This document shows, piece after piece, positions 9,195 to 19,148 of a DNA stretch of 64,000 bases. The notes under the pieces were generated by a model that was given only the letters and a program-made list of their open reading frames with translations, had not been told where the DNA came from and did not search any database. The stretch comes from Acidiflorens sp963841945 (GTDB lineage: Bacteria; Acidobacteriota; Terriglobia; Terriglobales; Acidobacteriaceae). Position numbers and translations under genes: made by a program. Every line of letters starts with the position of its first letter. Within the stretch, counting starts at the first letter, position 1. The DNA lies in contig CAWJFC010000028.1 in the NCBI GenBank assembly GCA_963841945.1, forward strand, positions 693,689 through 757,688, read 5' to 3'.

Positions 9195-9896
9195 ATGAAA
9201 CGCAGGATTTGGTTGCTATTTCTTGTGCTGGCGATGGTCGTGCCCGCGATTGCAGAGGATAAAGAAGAGAAGGTCGATGACCGCATTCGAGAATCGGCCG
9301 ACGTGATGAAGGAGATTCTGGGGATGCCTGAAAAGGGGATTCCGCGCGATCTGCTGAACAAGGCGAATTGCGTGATCGTTTATCCGTCGGTGAAGAAGGC
9401 TGCATTCATTGTGGGCGGAAGTTATGGGCGCGGATTGATCACCTGCCGCCGCGGAGCAAACTTCTCGGGCCATTGGGGCGCGCCCGCGATGTTCGCGCTG
9501 GAAGGCGGAAGCTTCGGATTCCAGATCGGCGCGCAGGCTACGGACTTTGTACTGCTGGTGATGAACGAGTCAGGCGCGAAGTCGGTGCTTTCAAGCAAGG
9601 TGAAGCTGGGCGCGGACGCTTCGGCCGCCGCGGGTCCCGTGGGACGCGACACGTCGGCGGAGACTGATGTTGTGATGAAGGCGGAGATTCTTTCGTACTC
9701 GCGCGCACAGGGACTGTTTGCGGGCGTGTCGCTGGAAGGATCGACGATGCGATCGGATGATGGCGCAAACAAGGCGCTCTATGGGCGGGACCTCAGCGCG
9801 CGGGAGATCGTGCGTGAGGGGAAGGTGAAAGCTCCAGCGTCGGCGGCGCGGCTGCTGGCGGTGCTGGATCGAGCTTCGCCGCATCATGTGAAGTAG
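9195..9896 (+). CDS. Exported SYLF (Ysc84/DUF500) lipid-binding domain protein
   Basis: A 233-residue protein with a clear Sec signal (MKRRIWLLFLVLAMVVPAIA) and a strong AAGGAGG ribosome site 9 bases upstream. The mature part is one SYLF domain: IVYPSVKKAAFIVGGSYGRG, SGHWGAPAMFALEGGSFGFQIGAQATDFVLLVMN, then the SYSRAQGLFAGVSLEGS motif that names the family. SYLF proteins bind phosphoinositides in eukaryotes; in bacteria they are exported and of unknown role. Confidence 0.88.
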   Translation: MKRRIWLLFLVLAMVVPAIAEDKEEKVDDRIRESADVMKEILGMPEKGIPRDLLNKANCVIVYPSVKKAAFIVGGSYGRGLITCRRGANFSGHWGAPAMFALEGGSFGFQIGAQATDFVLLVMNESGAKSVLSSKVKLGADASAAAGPVGRDTSAETDVVMKAEILSYSRAQGLFAGVSLEGSTMRSDDGANKALYGRDLSAREIVREGKVKAPASAARLLAVLDRASPHHVK

Positions 9897-9933
9897 CAAC
9901 GCTTGAAGTAGATAAGCGTTGGGGTCCTGGCGG

Positions 9934-10590
9934 TTATCGGGATCGCGGCGAGCGCTGTTTGCAGTCTCTTTTGCAGCCTTTTAGGATTACGCCGCAGATT
10001 TCGTCGGCGATATCCTCCTTCAGTTCGATGTGGCGAATCAGGAAGCGCATGTAGAGGGCGCCATAGAGCAAGTCGAGAAGAAGATCGAGGTCGGTATCGG
10101 GGGCAAGTTCGCCGCGATCGATACCGCGCTGGAGAGTCTTGTAGGCGTTGCGGCGTCTGGGCCAGAGGAAGCGCTCGCGAAAGGCTTCCATCAGTTCGGG
10201 ATCGGATTGACCGCCGGCGAGAACCGCGGCGACCACCTTGCCGCGGGGCGAGCGGAAGATGTGAATGAGGCGGCGCATTTGCAGGCTGATGTCGCGGCGC
10301 AGAGAACCGGTGTCGGGGAAGCGAAGTTCCTCGTCGGCGCTGGCGGAAAAAGCATCGACCACTAAGGCGGCTCTGGTTGGCCACCAACGGTAAATGGTAG
10401 CTTTGCTGACGCTGGCATCGGCGGCGATAGCCTCAATGCTCAGATTGGCGAAGCCGCCGGGCTCGCTCAGGAATTTCAGCGTACTGCGCAGAATCGCCTG
10501 CTTCGACTCTTCGCTGCGCGGCCTTCCGGGAGGGCGCTTGCCATTGGTCGCAACCGGAACGGCAGCGGCTCTGGGGTAACTTTGTGCCAT
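9934..10590 (-). CDS. TetR/AcrR-family repressor, likely regulator of the RND operon
   Basis: A 218-residue DNA-binding protein. The N-terminal HTH spans SEESKQAILRSTLKFLSE through LSIEAIAADASVSKATIYRWWPTRAALVVDAF. The rest is the helical ligand-binding and dimer domain (WPRRRNAYKTLQRGIDRGELAPDTDLDLLLDLLYGALYMRFL), close to the TetR C-terminal type of AefR-like proteins. It is divergent from the efflux operon with a 181-bp gap, the standard layout for a repressor that responds to pump substrates. That link is inference. Confidence 0.88.
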   Translation of the reverse strand: MAQSYPRAAAVPVATNGKRPPGRPRSEESKQAILRSTLKFLSEPGGFANLSIEAIAADASVSKATIYRWWPTRAALVVDAFSASADEELRFPDTGSLRRDISLQMRRLIHIFRSPRGKVVAAVLAGGQSDPELMEAFRERFLWPRRRNAYKTLQRGIDRGELAPDTDLDLLLDLLYGALYMRFLIRHIELKEDIADEICGVILKGCKRDCKQRSPRSR

Positions 10591-10771
10591 AGGGAAGAAT
10601 TCATTATAATTTAAATCCGAGACGTATTGTTTTGAATCTACAACCTAATTGTGGACCGGCGAGGCGGATCTCCCGCTGACGAGAAGCGCGGAACTATGCT
10701 TCTGATGGCAGCCTCGGAATAAGAGGACGACCGAACCGTTTTCAGTCGATTAAGCAGTAGTTGCAAGTCTT
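10591..10771. promoter_or_regulatory. Divergent tetR/RND promoter region
   Basis: An AT-rich patch (CATTATAATTTAAATC, about 10602-10617) includes the 8-bp palindrome ATTTAAAT at 10609-10616. This is the most promoter-like part of the gap and could hold the TetR operator, but the palindrome is too short to call an operator firmly. Confidence 0.35.
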
Positions 10772-13700
10772 ATGTGGATAGTCGCGTTAGCGCTCCGGCG
10801 CCCTTATACGTTCGTTGTGATGGCGTTGCTGATCGTCATTCTTACGCCCATCACCATCCTGCGCACCCCAGTCGACATTTTTCCTGACATCAATATTCCG
10901 GTGATCGCGGTGATCTGGAACTTCGACGGCATGGATGCGTCGGAGATGGCAAACCGGATCGTGAGCAACTCGGAACGAGGGTTCACGGTGACGGTCAACG
11001 ACATTGAGCACCAGGAATCGACGTCGCTGAACGGCAAGGCAGTGATCAAGATTTTCTTCCGTCCGGGCGTGAATATTTCGATGGCGATGTCGCAGGTGAC
11101 AGGGATGTGCCAGACCGTGCTGCGGGGCCTGCCTCCTGGGACAACGCCGCCGCTGGTGGAGCAATACACGGCTTCGACCACGCCGGTGGTGCAACTGGGC
11201 CTGAGCAGCAAGACGCTGCCGGAGCAACAGTTGTTTGACCTGGGGCAAAATTTCCTGCGCACGCAACTGACGACGGTGCAGGGGGCGGGGACGCCGTATC
11301 CGTATGGCGGAAAGCCGCGGCAGGTGCAGGTCGATCTGGATCTGGCCAAGCTTCAGGCTTACGGGCTGACTCCGGCGGATATCGTGAACGCAGTCTCGGC
11401 GCAGAACCTGATTTTGCCCGCAGGCACGGCGAAGATTGGACCCACCGAATACGACGTCGAGATGAACGGCACGCCGTCGACCGTGGCGGAACTGAACGAC
11501 ATGCCGGTGAAGACGGTGAACGGTTCGACCCTATATATGAGGGATGTGGCGCATATTCGCGATGGTTTTGCGCCGCAGACGAACATCGTGCGGCAGGACG
11601 GGGTGCGCGGCGTATTGATGTCGATGTACAAGTTGGGCGGCTCGACGCTGACAGTGGTCGACGCGATCAAGGCGATGGTGCCGAAGGCGGCGCAGCAGTT
11701 GCCGCCGGAGATGACGATCAAAGCGCTGTTTGATCAGTCGCTGTTTGTGCGGGCCTCGATTCAGGGCGTTATCCGCGAAGGTCTGACGGCGGCCTGCCTG
11801 ACGGCAGCGATGATTCTGCTGTTCCTGGGAGACTGGCGTCCCACGATCATTATTGCGGTTTCGATTCCGCTGTCGATTTTTGTCTCCATAATTCTGCTGA
11901 GCGCGCTGGGCGAGACGATCAACATTATGACGCTGGGAGGGTTGGCGCTCGCGGTCGGCATATTGGTGGATGACGCGACGGTGGAGATCGAGAACATCGA
12001 GCGGAACCTTGCCATGGGCAAGGAGATGAAGCAGGCGATTCTGGATGGCGCGTCGCAGATTGCGGTGCCGGCATTCGTTTCGACGCTCTGCATCTGCATC
12101 GTGTTTGTGCCGATGTTCTTTCTGGCGGGGGTGGCGCGGTTCCTGTTTGTGCCGCTGGCGGAAGCGGTGTCCTTCGCGATGCTCGCCTCGTATCTGCTGT
12201 CGCGAACGCTGATCCCGACGATGGTGATGTACATCATGCGCGGGCACGAACACCGGGCGGCTGAGCCGAAGTCTTTTATTGGGAGATTCCAGCGCGGGTT
12301 CGAGCGGGGATTCGACAGATTCCGCGCGGGGTACCAGCAGATGCTGGAGACAACGCTGGAACATCGGGGAATGTTCGCGATTTGTTTTATTGTATTTTGC
12401 GCACTCTCCATGTGCCTGGTGTTTTTTCTGGGACAGGATTTCTTCCCGTCCGTGGATGCGGGGCTGATCCGATTGCATTTCCGGGCGCGGACCGGATTGC
12501 GCGTGGAAGAGACGGCGAAGTTATGCGACCAGGTCGAAGCGGTGCTGCGCGAACAGATTCCAAGAGACGAATTGCAGACGGTGCTGGACAACATCGGCGT
12601 GCCGTACTCCGGCATTAATTTGTCGTACAGCAACTCGGGCGTGATTGGCACATCGGACGCGGAGATTCTGATCTCGCTCAATGCAGAACATCATCATGCG
12701 ACGGACGGCTACATTCGCAAATTGCGGCGCGAGTTGCCGCAGCGGTTTCCGGGAGTGGAATTTTTCTTCCAGCCAGCGGATATCGTTTCGCAGATTCTGA
12801 ATTTTGGACTGCCGGCGCCAATCGACATTCAGATTATCGGCGCGAACCTACAGTCTAACTACGATATTGGAGAGAGAATCGCGAACCGGTTGAGGACGGT
12901 TCCGGGAGCGGCGGATGTGCACGTACAGCAACTAATGAATCTGCCGACGCTCTACCTGGATATGGAACGAACGCGCATCGACCAGGTGGGGCTGACGGCG
13001 GCGAATGTGGCGCAGAGCGTGTTGATCAGCCTGAGCGGCAGTTTCCAGACGGCGCCGAATTTCTGGCTCAATCCGCACAACGGAGTAAGTTATCCGATCG
13101 CGATTCAGGTGCCGCAGTACCATATGACCTCGCTGCAAGATCTGATGAACACGCCGGTCAACGCGCGCGGTTCGGGTGGGGAGCAAGTATTGGCGAACTT
13201 GACCCAGTTGAGTCCGATGGTGCGGCCTGCCGTCGTGAACCATTACAACGTGCAGCCGGTAATCGATGTCTATGCCAGCGTGCAGGGGCGCGATCTGGGC
13301 GGCGTTGCCTCGGACATCATGAAGGAATTGAAGCCGTTTCAAGATCACCTGCCGCGGGGCACGAGCATGATCGTGCGCGGACAGGTGGAGACGATGCGGT
13401 CGTCATTTATTGGCCTGGGGTTTGGCTTACTTGGGGCGATCGTGCTCATCTATCTATTAATTGTGGTGAACTTCCAGTCCTGGCTGGATCCATTCATTAT
13501 TATTACGGCGCTGCCGGGCGCACTGGCGGGGATTTGCTGGTTCCTGCTGGTGACGCGGACGACGCTGAGCGTGCCGTCGCTGACGGGCGCGGTGATGTGC
13601 ATGGGGGTGGCGACGGCGAACTCGATTCTGATGGTGTCATTCGCGCGCGACCGCATGGATATGGGGGTGCCGGCGCTGCAGGCGGCGATTGAGGCTGGGT

Positions 13701-13924
13701 ATACGCGCGTTCGTCCGGTGCTGATGACGGCGCTGGCGATGATCATCGGCATGTTTCCGATGGCATTAGGAATTGGAGAAGGCGGCGAGCAGAACGCGCC
13801 GTTGGGCCGCGCCGTGATCGGAGGGCTGATGTTTGCGACGGTGGCGACTTTGTTCTTTGTGCCAAGCGTGTTCGCGATTATTCATGGCCGACGCCAGGCG
13901 CGGATTGCGGCCGTGGAAAAATAG
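10772..13924 (+). CDS. RND-family efflux pump, inner-membrane subunit (AcrB/MexB-like)
   Basis: Proton-driven exporter, 1050 residues and apparently full length. It opens with the TM1 motif RRPYTFVVMALLIVILTPITILRTPVDIFP. Two six-helix halves are visible, with the proton-relay aspartates of TM4 in LALAVGILVDDATVEIENIERN, and the second-half helices LGLLGAIVLIYLLIVVNFQSWLDPFIIITALPG and PMALGIGEGGEQNAPLGRAVIGGL. Long periplasmic loops follow TM1 and TM7. It is first of three genes with adaptor and channel downstream. Substrate class (drug versus other hydrophobic) is unknown. Confidence 0.93.
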   Translation: MWIVALALRRPYTFVVMALLIVILTPITILRTPVDIFPDINIPVIAVIWNFDGMDASEMANRIVSNSERGFTVTVNDIEHQESTSLNGKAVIKIFFRPGVNISMAMSQVTGMCQTVLRGLPPGTTPPLVEQYTASTTPVVQLGLSSKTLPEQQLFDLGQNFLRTQLTTVQGAGTPYPYGGKPRQVQVDLDLAKLQAYGLTPADIVNAVSAQNLILPAGTAKIGPTEYDVEMNGTPSTVAELNDMPVKTVNGSTLYMRDVAHIRDGFAPQTNIVRQDGVRGVLMSMYKLGGSTLTVVDAIKAMVPKAAQQLPPEMTIKALFDQSLFVRASIQGVIREGLTAACLTAAMILLFLGDWRPTIIIAVSIPLSIFVSIILLSALGETINIMTLGGLALAVGILVDDATVEIENIERNLAMGKEMKQAILDGASQIAVPAFVSTLCICIVFVPMFFLAGVARFLFVPLAEAVSFAMLASYLLSRTLIPTMVMYIMRGHEHRAAEPKSFIGRFQRGFERGFDRFRAGYQQMLETTLEHRGMFAICFIVFCALSMCLVFFLGQDFFPSVDAGLIRLHFRARTGLRVEETAKLCDQVEAVLREQIPRDELQTVLDNIGVPYSGINLSYSNSGVIGTSDAEILISLNAEHHHATDGYIRKLRRELPQRFPGVEFFFQPADIVSQILNFGLPAPIDIQIIGANLQSNYDIGERIANRLRTVPGAADVHVQQLMNLPTLYLDMERTRIDQVGLTAANVAQSVLISLSGSFQTAPNFWLNPHNGVSYPIAIQVPQYHMTSLQDLMNTPVNARGSGGEQVLANLTQLSPMVRPAVVNHYNVQPVIDVYASVQGRDLGGVASDIMKELKPFQDHLPRGTSMIVRGQVETMRSSFIGLGFGLLGAIVLIYLLIVVNFQSWLDPFIIITALPGALAGICWFLLVTRTTLSVPSLTGAVMCMGVATANSILMVSFARDRMDMGVPALQAAIEAGYTRVRPVLMTALAMIIGMFPMALGIGEGGEQNAPLGRAVIGGLMFATVATLFFVPSVFAIIHGRRQARIAAVEK

Positions 13925-13943
13925 GTTTGGGGAGAACGTGATT

Positions 13944-15233
13944 ATGTCTGTCGAGCAACCACCCGAAATTGGGCGCGAAGCGCAGGAACAGCCGCATCGC
14001 CAGCACGCTGAGATTCAGCGGCCACCTGATCTTCCACCGGCGCCGGCGGGACGGGCCAAGGTGCTGGTGGGCGTTGTGCTGCTCGTTCTGGTGGTGGCCG
14101 GGGCGATCACTTTCCTCTCGCGCAGGAGCGAAACGGACGCGCTCGCCAAGGAGACGGATGCGGCGGCGATCCCGACGGTGGCTGTGGTGCAACCGATGGC
14201 CGAATCAGGCGACAACGAACTGGTGCTGCCGGGAAATCTGCAGGCTTATATCGAGTCGCCGATCTTCGCGCGCACCAACGGATATCTGCTGCGCTGGTAC
14301 AAGGACATTGGAAGCAAGGTCGAGAAGGGCGAGTTGCTGGCGTCGATCGACACACCGGAGGTGGATCAGGAACTTTCGCAGGCGCGGGCTTCGCGCGAGC
14401 AGACCAGGGCGGCACTGGGATTGGCGAAGATTTCGGCCGATCGCTGGGAGAGTCTGCGCAAGACGGATTCAGTTTCGCAGCAGGAGGCGGATCAGCAGAC
14501 GAGCGGCTATGAACAGGCAAAGGCGAACCTGGCCGCGGCCGACGCGAATGTGCGGCGACTGGAGGAGATGGAGTCGTTCAAGAATGTGTATGCGCCGTTT
14601 TCCGGCGTGCTGACGCGGCGCAACGTCGACCCTGGGGCGTTGATCAATTCCGGAGCGCAGGCGAATGGCCGGGAGTTGTTCGATATCGCGCGGGTCGATC
14701 CGCTGCGCGTGTATGTACAGGTGCCGCAAGCGTACGCGCCGATGATGAAAGTCGGAACGAAAGCGGCCGTGACTTTGCAGGAATTTCCGGGACAGAAATT
14801 TGCGGGGATGGTGGTGCGCACCGCCGACGCGATCGACATGGCGACCCGTACGCTGAACACGGAAGTGGATGTGCCGAACAAGGACGGCAAACTGCTGCCG
14901 GGATCATATGGACAGGTCCACTTTACGGTCAACAATCCAGTCGAGCGGATCACGGTTCCAGTGAACGCGATGCTTTTCCGCGCGGAAGGCCCGCAGGTTG
15001 CGGTGGTGGGCGCGGACAGCAAGGTACAGTTGCACGCGATTGTAATTGGACGCGACTTCGGGGCGACGCTGGAGATTCTGGGCGGAGTGCAGAAAAGCGA
15101 TCGCATCATTATTAATCCATCGGACTCGCTGGAGGCGGGGCAGTTGGTGCACGTCGCACAGTCGAACCAGGGTTCGCCGAATCAGAGTTCGCCCATTCCA
15201 GCGCAGCCGAATCCGGGAGCCAGTCATTCGTGA
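13944..15233 (+). CDS. RND efflux periplasmic adaptor (membrane fusion protein)
   Basis: Bridges the pump and the outer-membrane channel. The start ATG 13944 follows a GGGGAGA ribosome site and gives 429 residues; a longer in-frame extension runs into the pump gene. There is one N-terminal anchor helix (VLVGVVLLVLVVAGAITFL), the lipoyl half YKDIGSKVEKGELLASIDTPEVDQ, an alpha-hairpin (LGLAKISADRW...YEQAKANLAAADANVRRLEEM), and the beta-barrel part YAPFSGVLTRRNVDPGALI. The C-terminal tail is Ser/Pro/Asn-rich. It overlaps the next gene by four bases. Confidence 0.92.
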   Translation: MSVEQPPEIGREAQEQPHRQHAEIQRPPDLPPAPAGRAKVLVGVVLLVLVVAGAITFLSRRSETDALAKETDAAAIPTVAVVQPMAESGDNELVLPGNLQAYIESPIFARTNGYLLRWYKDIGSKVEKGELLASIDTPEVDQELSQARASREQTRAALGLAKISADRWESLRKTDSVSQQEADQQTSGYEQAKANLAAADANVRRLEEMESFKNVYAPFSGVLTRRNVDPGALINSGAQANGRELFDIARVDPLRVYVQVPQAYAPMMKVGTKAAVTLQEFPGQKFAGMVVRTADAIDMATRTLNTEVDVPNKDGKLLPGSYGQVHFTVNNPVERITVPVNAMLFRAEGPQVAVVGADSKVQLHAIVIGRDFGATLEILGGVQKSDRIIINPSDSLEAGQLVHVAQSNQGSPNQSSPIPAQPNPGASHS

Positions 15234-16702
15234 AGCGATTTGCCCTGATCAGCGCTTTGCTTGCGGGCACCGTGCTCACCGGCTGTGCCGTCGGACCGAA
15301 CTACAAACGTCCGGCCGCGGATGTTCCGGGCACGTGGAAGGGTGAAGGCCCGTGGCAGGCGGCGACGCCGAAGGATGCGATTCCCAAGGGAAACTGGTGG
15401 GAGGTTTATCGCGACGCGGCGCTCAATGGCCTTGAAGAGGATTTGCTGCAGGCGAACCAATCGCTGAAAGCAGCGCAGGATCGGCTGATCCAGGCACGCG
15501 CTCTGGCGCGGGTCGCCTCGGCCGGATATTTTCCCACGGCTAGCACGGACCCGAGTGGGCAGCGGCAGCGGGTCTCCGGCAATCGTCCGCTGGAAGGGGC
15601 GTCGCCTTCGCAGGTTCGAACCGACACCGAGAATAATTTCATTATCCCATTTGATGTGAGCTATGAGGTCGACCTGTTTGGCAGCGTGCGCCGGGGCCTT
15701 GAGGCGGCGAATGCCTCTCTGCAATCGACGGCAGCGGACCTCGGAAACGTGCGGCTGGTGTTGAGTGCGGAATTGGCGGCCGACTATTTCAATCTGCGGG
15801 AGCTTGACCGGGAGGCTGGAGTGGTGCGGCAGTCGGTGGAGATTCAGCAGAAGGGGCTGGACCTGGTGAACCGGCGGCATACGGGCGGAGTGGCTTCAGG
15901 ACTGGAAGTGGCGCAGCAGCAAGCGCTGCTTGACTCGACGGCGACGCAGCTCCAGCTTGTTTTGCAACAACGTGCGCAATATGAGCACGCGATCGCAGTA
16001 CTGGCCGGGAAGCCGCCCTCTACATTCGCCGTTGCCGAGGCGCCATTCAATGTCACGCCGCCGGCGGTGCCAACGGGAGTGCCATCGGAAATTCTGGAGC
16101 GCCGGCCTGACATTGCAACCAACGAGCGGCAGATGGCTTTTCAGAATGCGCAGGTTGGCCTGGCGAAGGCGGCGTTTTATCCACACATTACTTTAAGCGG
16201 CAGTGGCGGATGGCAGAGCCGCGACATCGCGACGCTGGTGAACGCGCCGAGCGCCTTCTGGGCGCTGGGCGGCGATATCCTTCAGCCGATTTTTAATGGC
16301 GGGCGGAATCGTGCGAACCTGGCGGCGGCGCGCGCGGTGTACGACGAATCGGTCGCGACCTATCGCGAGTCGGTGCTGGAGGCTTTTCAGCAGGTGGAGG
16401 ATGGGCTCTCCGGACTAACCATGCTGGATCGGGCGTTGAAGACGCAACAGAGGGCGGTGGAAGACTCGCGGCGCGCGCTCGATATTGCGAATAACCGATA
16501 CGTTGGCGGACTGACGACGTATCTGGATGTTATTACCGCGCAGTCGACACTCCTGAGTAATGAGCGGCTGGAGACGCAGCTGCATGGACAGCAGATGGTC
16601 ACTTCCGTCTACCTGGTGAAGGCGCTGGGCGGAGGCTGGGATGTTGCTGAGATCCAGAATGAGCAGGTTCGACCGCAGGCAATTCAGGCCGTGCAGCAGT
16701 AA
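15230..16702 (+). CDS. Outer-membrane efflux channel lipoprotein (NodT/OprM family)
   Basis: TolC-like trimeric channel, third gene of the RND operon. It begins at GTG 15230, overlapping the adaptor stop (GTGA), indicating translational coupling. The signal peptide ends at a lipobox (TVLTGCAVGPNYKRP). Two repeats of the outer-membrane efflux domain are visible, with NWWEVYRDAALNGLEEDLLQANQSL in the first and ERRPDIATNERQMAFQNAQVGLAKAAFYPHITLSG in the second. Length is 490 residues, normal. Confidence 0.92.
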   Translation: MKRFALISALLAGTVLTGCAVGPNYKRPAADVPGTWKGEGPWQAATPKDAIPKGNWWEVYRDAALNGLEEDLLQANQSLKAAQDRLIQARALARVASAGYFPTASTDPSGQRQRVSGNRPLEGASPSQVRTDTENNFIIPFDVSYEVDLFGSVRRGLEAANASLQSTAADLGNVRLVLSAELAADYFNLRELDREAGVVRQSVEIQQKGLDLVNRRHTGGVASGLEVAQQQALLDSTATQLQLVLQQRAQYEHAIAVLAGKPPSTFAVAEAPFNVTPPAVPTGVPSEILERRPDIATNERQMAFQNAQVGLAKAAFYPHITLSGSGGWQSRDIATLVNAPSAFWALGGDILQPIFNGGRNRANLAAARAVYDESVATYRESVLEAFQQVEDGLSGLTMLDRALKTQQRAVEDSRRALDIANNRYVGGLTTYLDVITAQSTLLSNERLETQLHGQQMVTSVYLVKALGGGWDVAEIQNEQVRPQAIQAVQQ

Positions 16703-17005
16703 TCTCCATCCGCAAGTTCTTCCGAGTACTGATTTTCGCCGAATCCTGACTCTTGAAAACCGCGAAAGCTGGGCCTTTTTCAGGCCTGAGATACCGCTCG
16801 ATGTGACGCCGCTCACGTTGGGCATGGTCGATTCGCACGTCCAAACGTGATTTCGCTCATATTGCGCCTTTGTGACATGACCCATGATGGCAACGCGCTG
16901 CAAGAAGCTCGCTCTTCGGGTGGCGCGCGTGAGATGAGCTGAATCCGGGCAGCGCGCCAGTACTCAGCCCAAACAAATCTATCTTCAATATTCAAGGAGT
17001 CCGCA
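16703..17005. other. Intergenic region upstream of the hydrogenase operon
   Basis: Separates the efflux channel gene from the hydrogenase operon. A ribosome site (CAAGGAGT) precedes the hydrogenase start. No recognisable sigma54 or Fnr site and no clear terminator were seen. Confidence 0.4.
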
Positions 17006-18214
17006 ATGGCGAGCGCTCGTGTGCCGGACAATACCATCCAGTCGCATCTGGAAGCGGCGGGCGTTTCCCGCCGCAGTTTCTTGCGTTTATGTTCCGTGCT
17101 GGTGGCCACCGCGCCGGTGGGAATGTCGCTGACGAAAGCGGCGTCGGCGGCGGAGGTCGCCGCCAAAGTGGGCAAGGCGCGCCGGCCCTCTGTTATCTGG
17201 CTGCACTTCCAGGACTGCACGGGATGCACTGAGACGCTGTTGCGGACCTCGGCCCCGGATGCGGCGTCTTTGATCCTCGATGTGATCTCGCTCGATTATC
17301 ACGAGACGCTAATGGCCGCTTCCGGGAAACAGGCGGAAGCCGCCCTGAAGCAGGCGATGACCGACAATGCCGGCAAGTATGTGCTGGTGGTGGAAGGCGC
17401 GATTCCGACGCGCGATGACGGCGTATACATGCAGCTGGCAGGACGCCCGGCCGTACAAGTGGTGAAAGAAGTGGCGTCGAAAGCGGCCGCGGTGATCGCG
17501 ATCGGCTCATGCGCGTCGTGGGGCGGCGTGCCCTCGGCCGATCCGAATCCGACGGGCGCAGTGGGCGCGGATACGGTGATCTCCGGCAAGCCGATCGTCA
17601 ATCTGCCGGGTTGCCCCCCGAATCCCTACAACCTGCTGGCGGTGGTGCTGGAGTACGTGACGATGGGCAAGCTGCCGGAGCTGGACGATTTACACCGGCC
17701 GATTTTCGCCTACGAGCGCGTGATCCATGAAAACTGCCCGCGACGCGCGCACTTCGACGCTGGACGATTCACAAACGCATTCGGGGACGAGGGCCATCGC
17801 AAAGGATGGTGCCTTTACAAAATGGGCTGCAAGGGACCAGTCACCCACGCGTCCTGCTCGACGCGGCACTTCAATGAGATGCCGGGGGTTTGGCCGATCG
17901 GGTGCGGGATCCCGTGCCTGGGATGTACGGAGAAGAATGTGGTCTGGAAGATGGGTACGGTGGAGACCGTTCCCATACACCTCGCGACACCGCCGGATAC
18001 CTATCCGCCGATCTACAGCGGAACGGGAAAGATCAAGACGGGGGCGGCGGTGCTGGTGGGCGCCATTGCGGGCGCGGTGGGAAGTGCAAGCTGGGTAGCA
18101 TCACAACGCTTCAAGAGCAGCGAAGAGGCAGGAGTCGAGCGGGTCGCGTCCGATCGCGAGCTGGCCGACAAGGAAGCCGCCGCCGCTGCCGCCAAGGCGA
18201 AGAAAGAGGTCTAA
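17006..18214 (+). CDS. hybO: [NiFe]-hydrogenase small subunit (HybO-like)
   Basis: Electron-transfer subunit of a membrane-bound uptake hydrogenase, 402 residues. The Tat signal motif SRRSFLRL (21-28) means it is exported folded, carrying the large subunit. The proximal cluster ligands start at Cys71/Cys74 in DCTGCTE; Gly73, and the Gly in GSCASWGG, occupy the places of the extra cysteines in oxygen-tolerant six-Cys enzymes, so a standard 4Cys [4Fe-4S] cluster is expected. LPGCPPNP, HENCPRRAHFD, GWCLYKMGCKGP and CGIPCLGC provide the other ligands. A C-terminal helix (AAVLVGAIAGAVGSASWVA) anchors it to the membrane. Confidence 0.94.
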   Translation: MASARVPDNTIQSHLEAAGVSRRSFLRLCSVLVATAPVGMSLTKAASAAEVAAKVGKARRPSVIWLHFQDCTGCTETLLRTSAPDAASLILDVISLDYHETLMAASGKQAEAALKQAMTDNAGKYVLVVEGAIPTRDDGVYMQLAGRPAVQVVKEVASKAAAVIAIGSCASWGGVPSADPNPTGAVGADTVISGKPIVNLPGCPPNPYNLLAVVLEYVTMGKLPELDDLHRPIFAYERVIHENCPRRAHFDAGRFTNAFGDEGHRKGWCLYKMGCKGPVTHASCSTRHFNEMPGVWPIGCGIPCLGCTEKNVVWKMGTVETVPIHLATPPDTYPPIYSGTGKIKTGAAVLVGAIAGAVGSASWVASQRFKSSEEAGVERVASDRELADKEAAAAAAKAKKEV

Positions 18215-18215
18215 C

Positions 18216-19148
18216 GTGGCCATCACTCGGCGAGACCTGATTACAACGATCGCCAAGACGGGCGCGACCGGCGCGGTGGCGGTCACCATGGGAAGCACTG
18301 CCGCCTATGCGGAGACAGAGAATATTCCCATCCCCAGCATCGCGGTCGGGCTTCTATACGACGCCACGGTGTGCATCGGTTGCAAAGCGTGCGTGGCTGC
18401 GTGCGCCGAGGCGAACGACACAGCTCCCGATACGCGCAAAGATGGACTGCATCAATCGCCTGATGACCTAAATGACGTTACGCGGAACATCATCAAGCTC
18501 TACAAGCCGACGGACGGAACGCCGTCCTCGTATGTGAAGCGGCAGTGCATGCATTGCCTGGATCCGGCGTGCGCGGCGGGATGCCCGTTCCAAGCGCTGC
18601 ACAAAGATCCGGAGAGCGGCATCGTGTCATGGACGGCAGATAAGTGCATCGGCTGCCGTTATTGCACGATTACATGCCCCTACCATATTCCGCGGTTCCA
18701 GTGGGTGGGTTACAACCCGCGCGTGACGAAGTGCGAACTATGCAGCCATCGTCTGGAACAGGGGTTGAAGCCCGGCTGTACGACTGTGTGTCCGACGGGG
18801 GCGGTGATCTTTGGGCCGCGTACGGTGTTGCTGGCGGAAGCAAAACGGCGAATCAGGGAAAATCCGGGCCGCTATTACGAAAACAAGGTGTATGGCGAGA
18901 CCGACAACGGCGGCACGCAGTCGCTTTATCTGTCGCGCGTGCCGTTCGACGATCTCGGGCTGCCGGAACTCGGGTCAGAGTCGGTTCCGGCGAAGACGTT
19001 GCGGTGGCAGCGGCGTTTCTACCAGTACTTTGCATTACCGGCGGTCCTGTATGCGGGACTGGTGCAGGTGATCCGGAAGAGCGTGAAGGGCCACGTTCGG
19101 GAAGCGCACGATCATGAGAAAGAGACCGGTTTGAGGGCGCAGCTATGA
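18216..19148 (+). CDS. hybA: Hydrogenase 4Fe-4S ferredoxin subunit (HybA-like)
   Basis: Relays electrons from the hydrogenase to the membrane quinone subunit. It begins at GTG 18216, one base after the previous stop, with a Tat-type N-terminus (TRRDLITTIAKTG). Four ferredoxin-like cysteine groups are visible: CIGCKACVAAC, CMHCLDPACAAGCP, CIGCRYCTITCP and CELCSHR...GCTTVCP. A C-terminal hydrophobic stretch (FYQYFALPAVLYAGLVQVI) may anchor it, as in E. coli HybA. Length 310 residues. Confidence 0.92.
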   Translation: MAITRRDLITTIAKTGATGAVAVTMGSTAAYAETENIPIPSIAVGLLYDATVCIGCKACVAACAEANDTAPDTRKDGLHQSPDDLNDVTRNIIKLYKPTDGTPSSYVKRQCMHCLDPACAAGCPFQALHKDPESGIVSWTADKCIGCRYCTITCPYHIPRFQWVGYNPRVTKCELCSHRLEQGLKPGCTTVCPTGAVIFGPRTVLLAEAKRRIRENPGRYYENKVYGETDNGGTQSLYLSRVPFDDLGLPELGSESVPAKTLRWQRRFYQYFALPAVLYAGLVQVIRKSVKGHVREAHDHEKETGLRAQL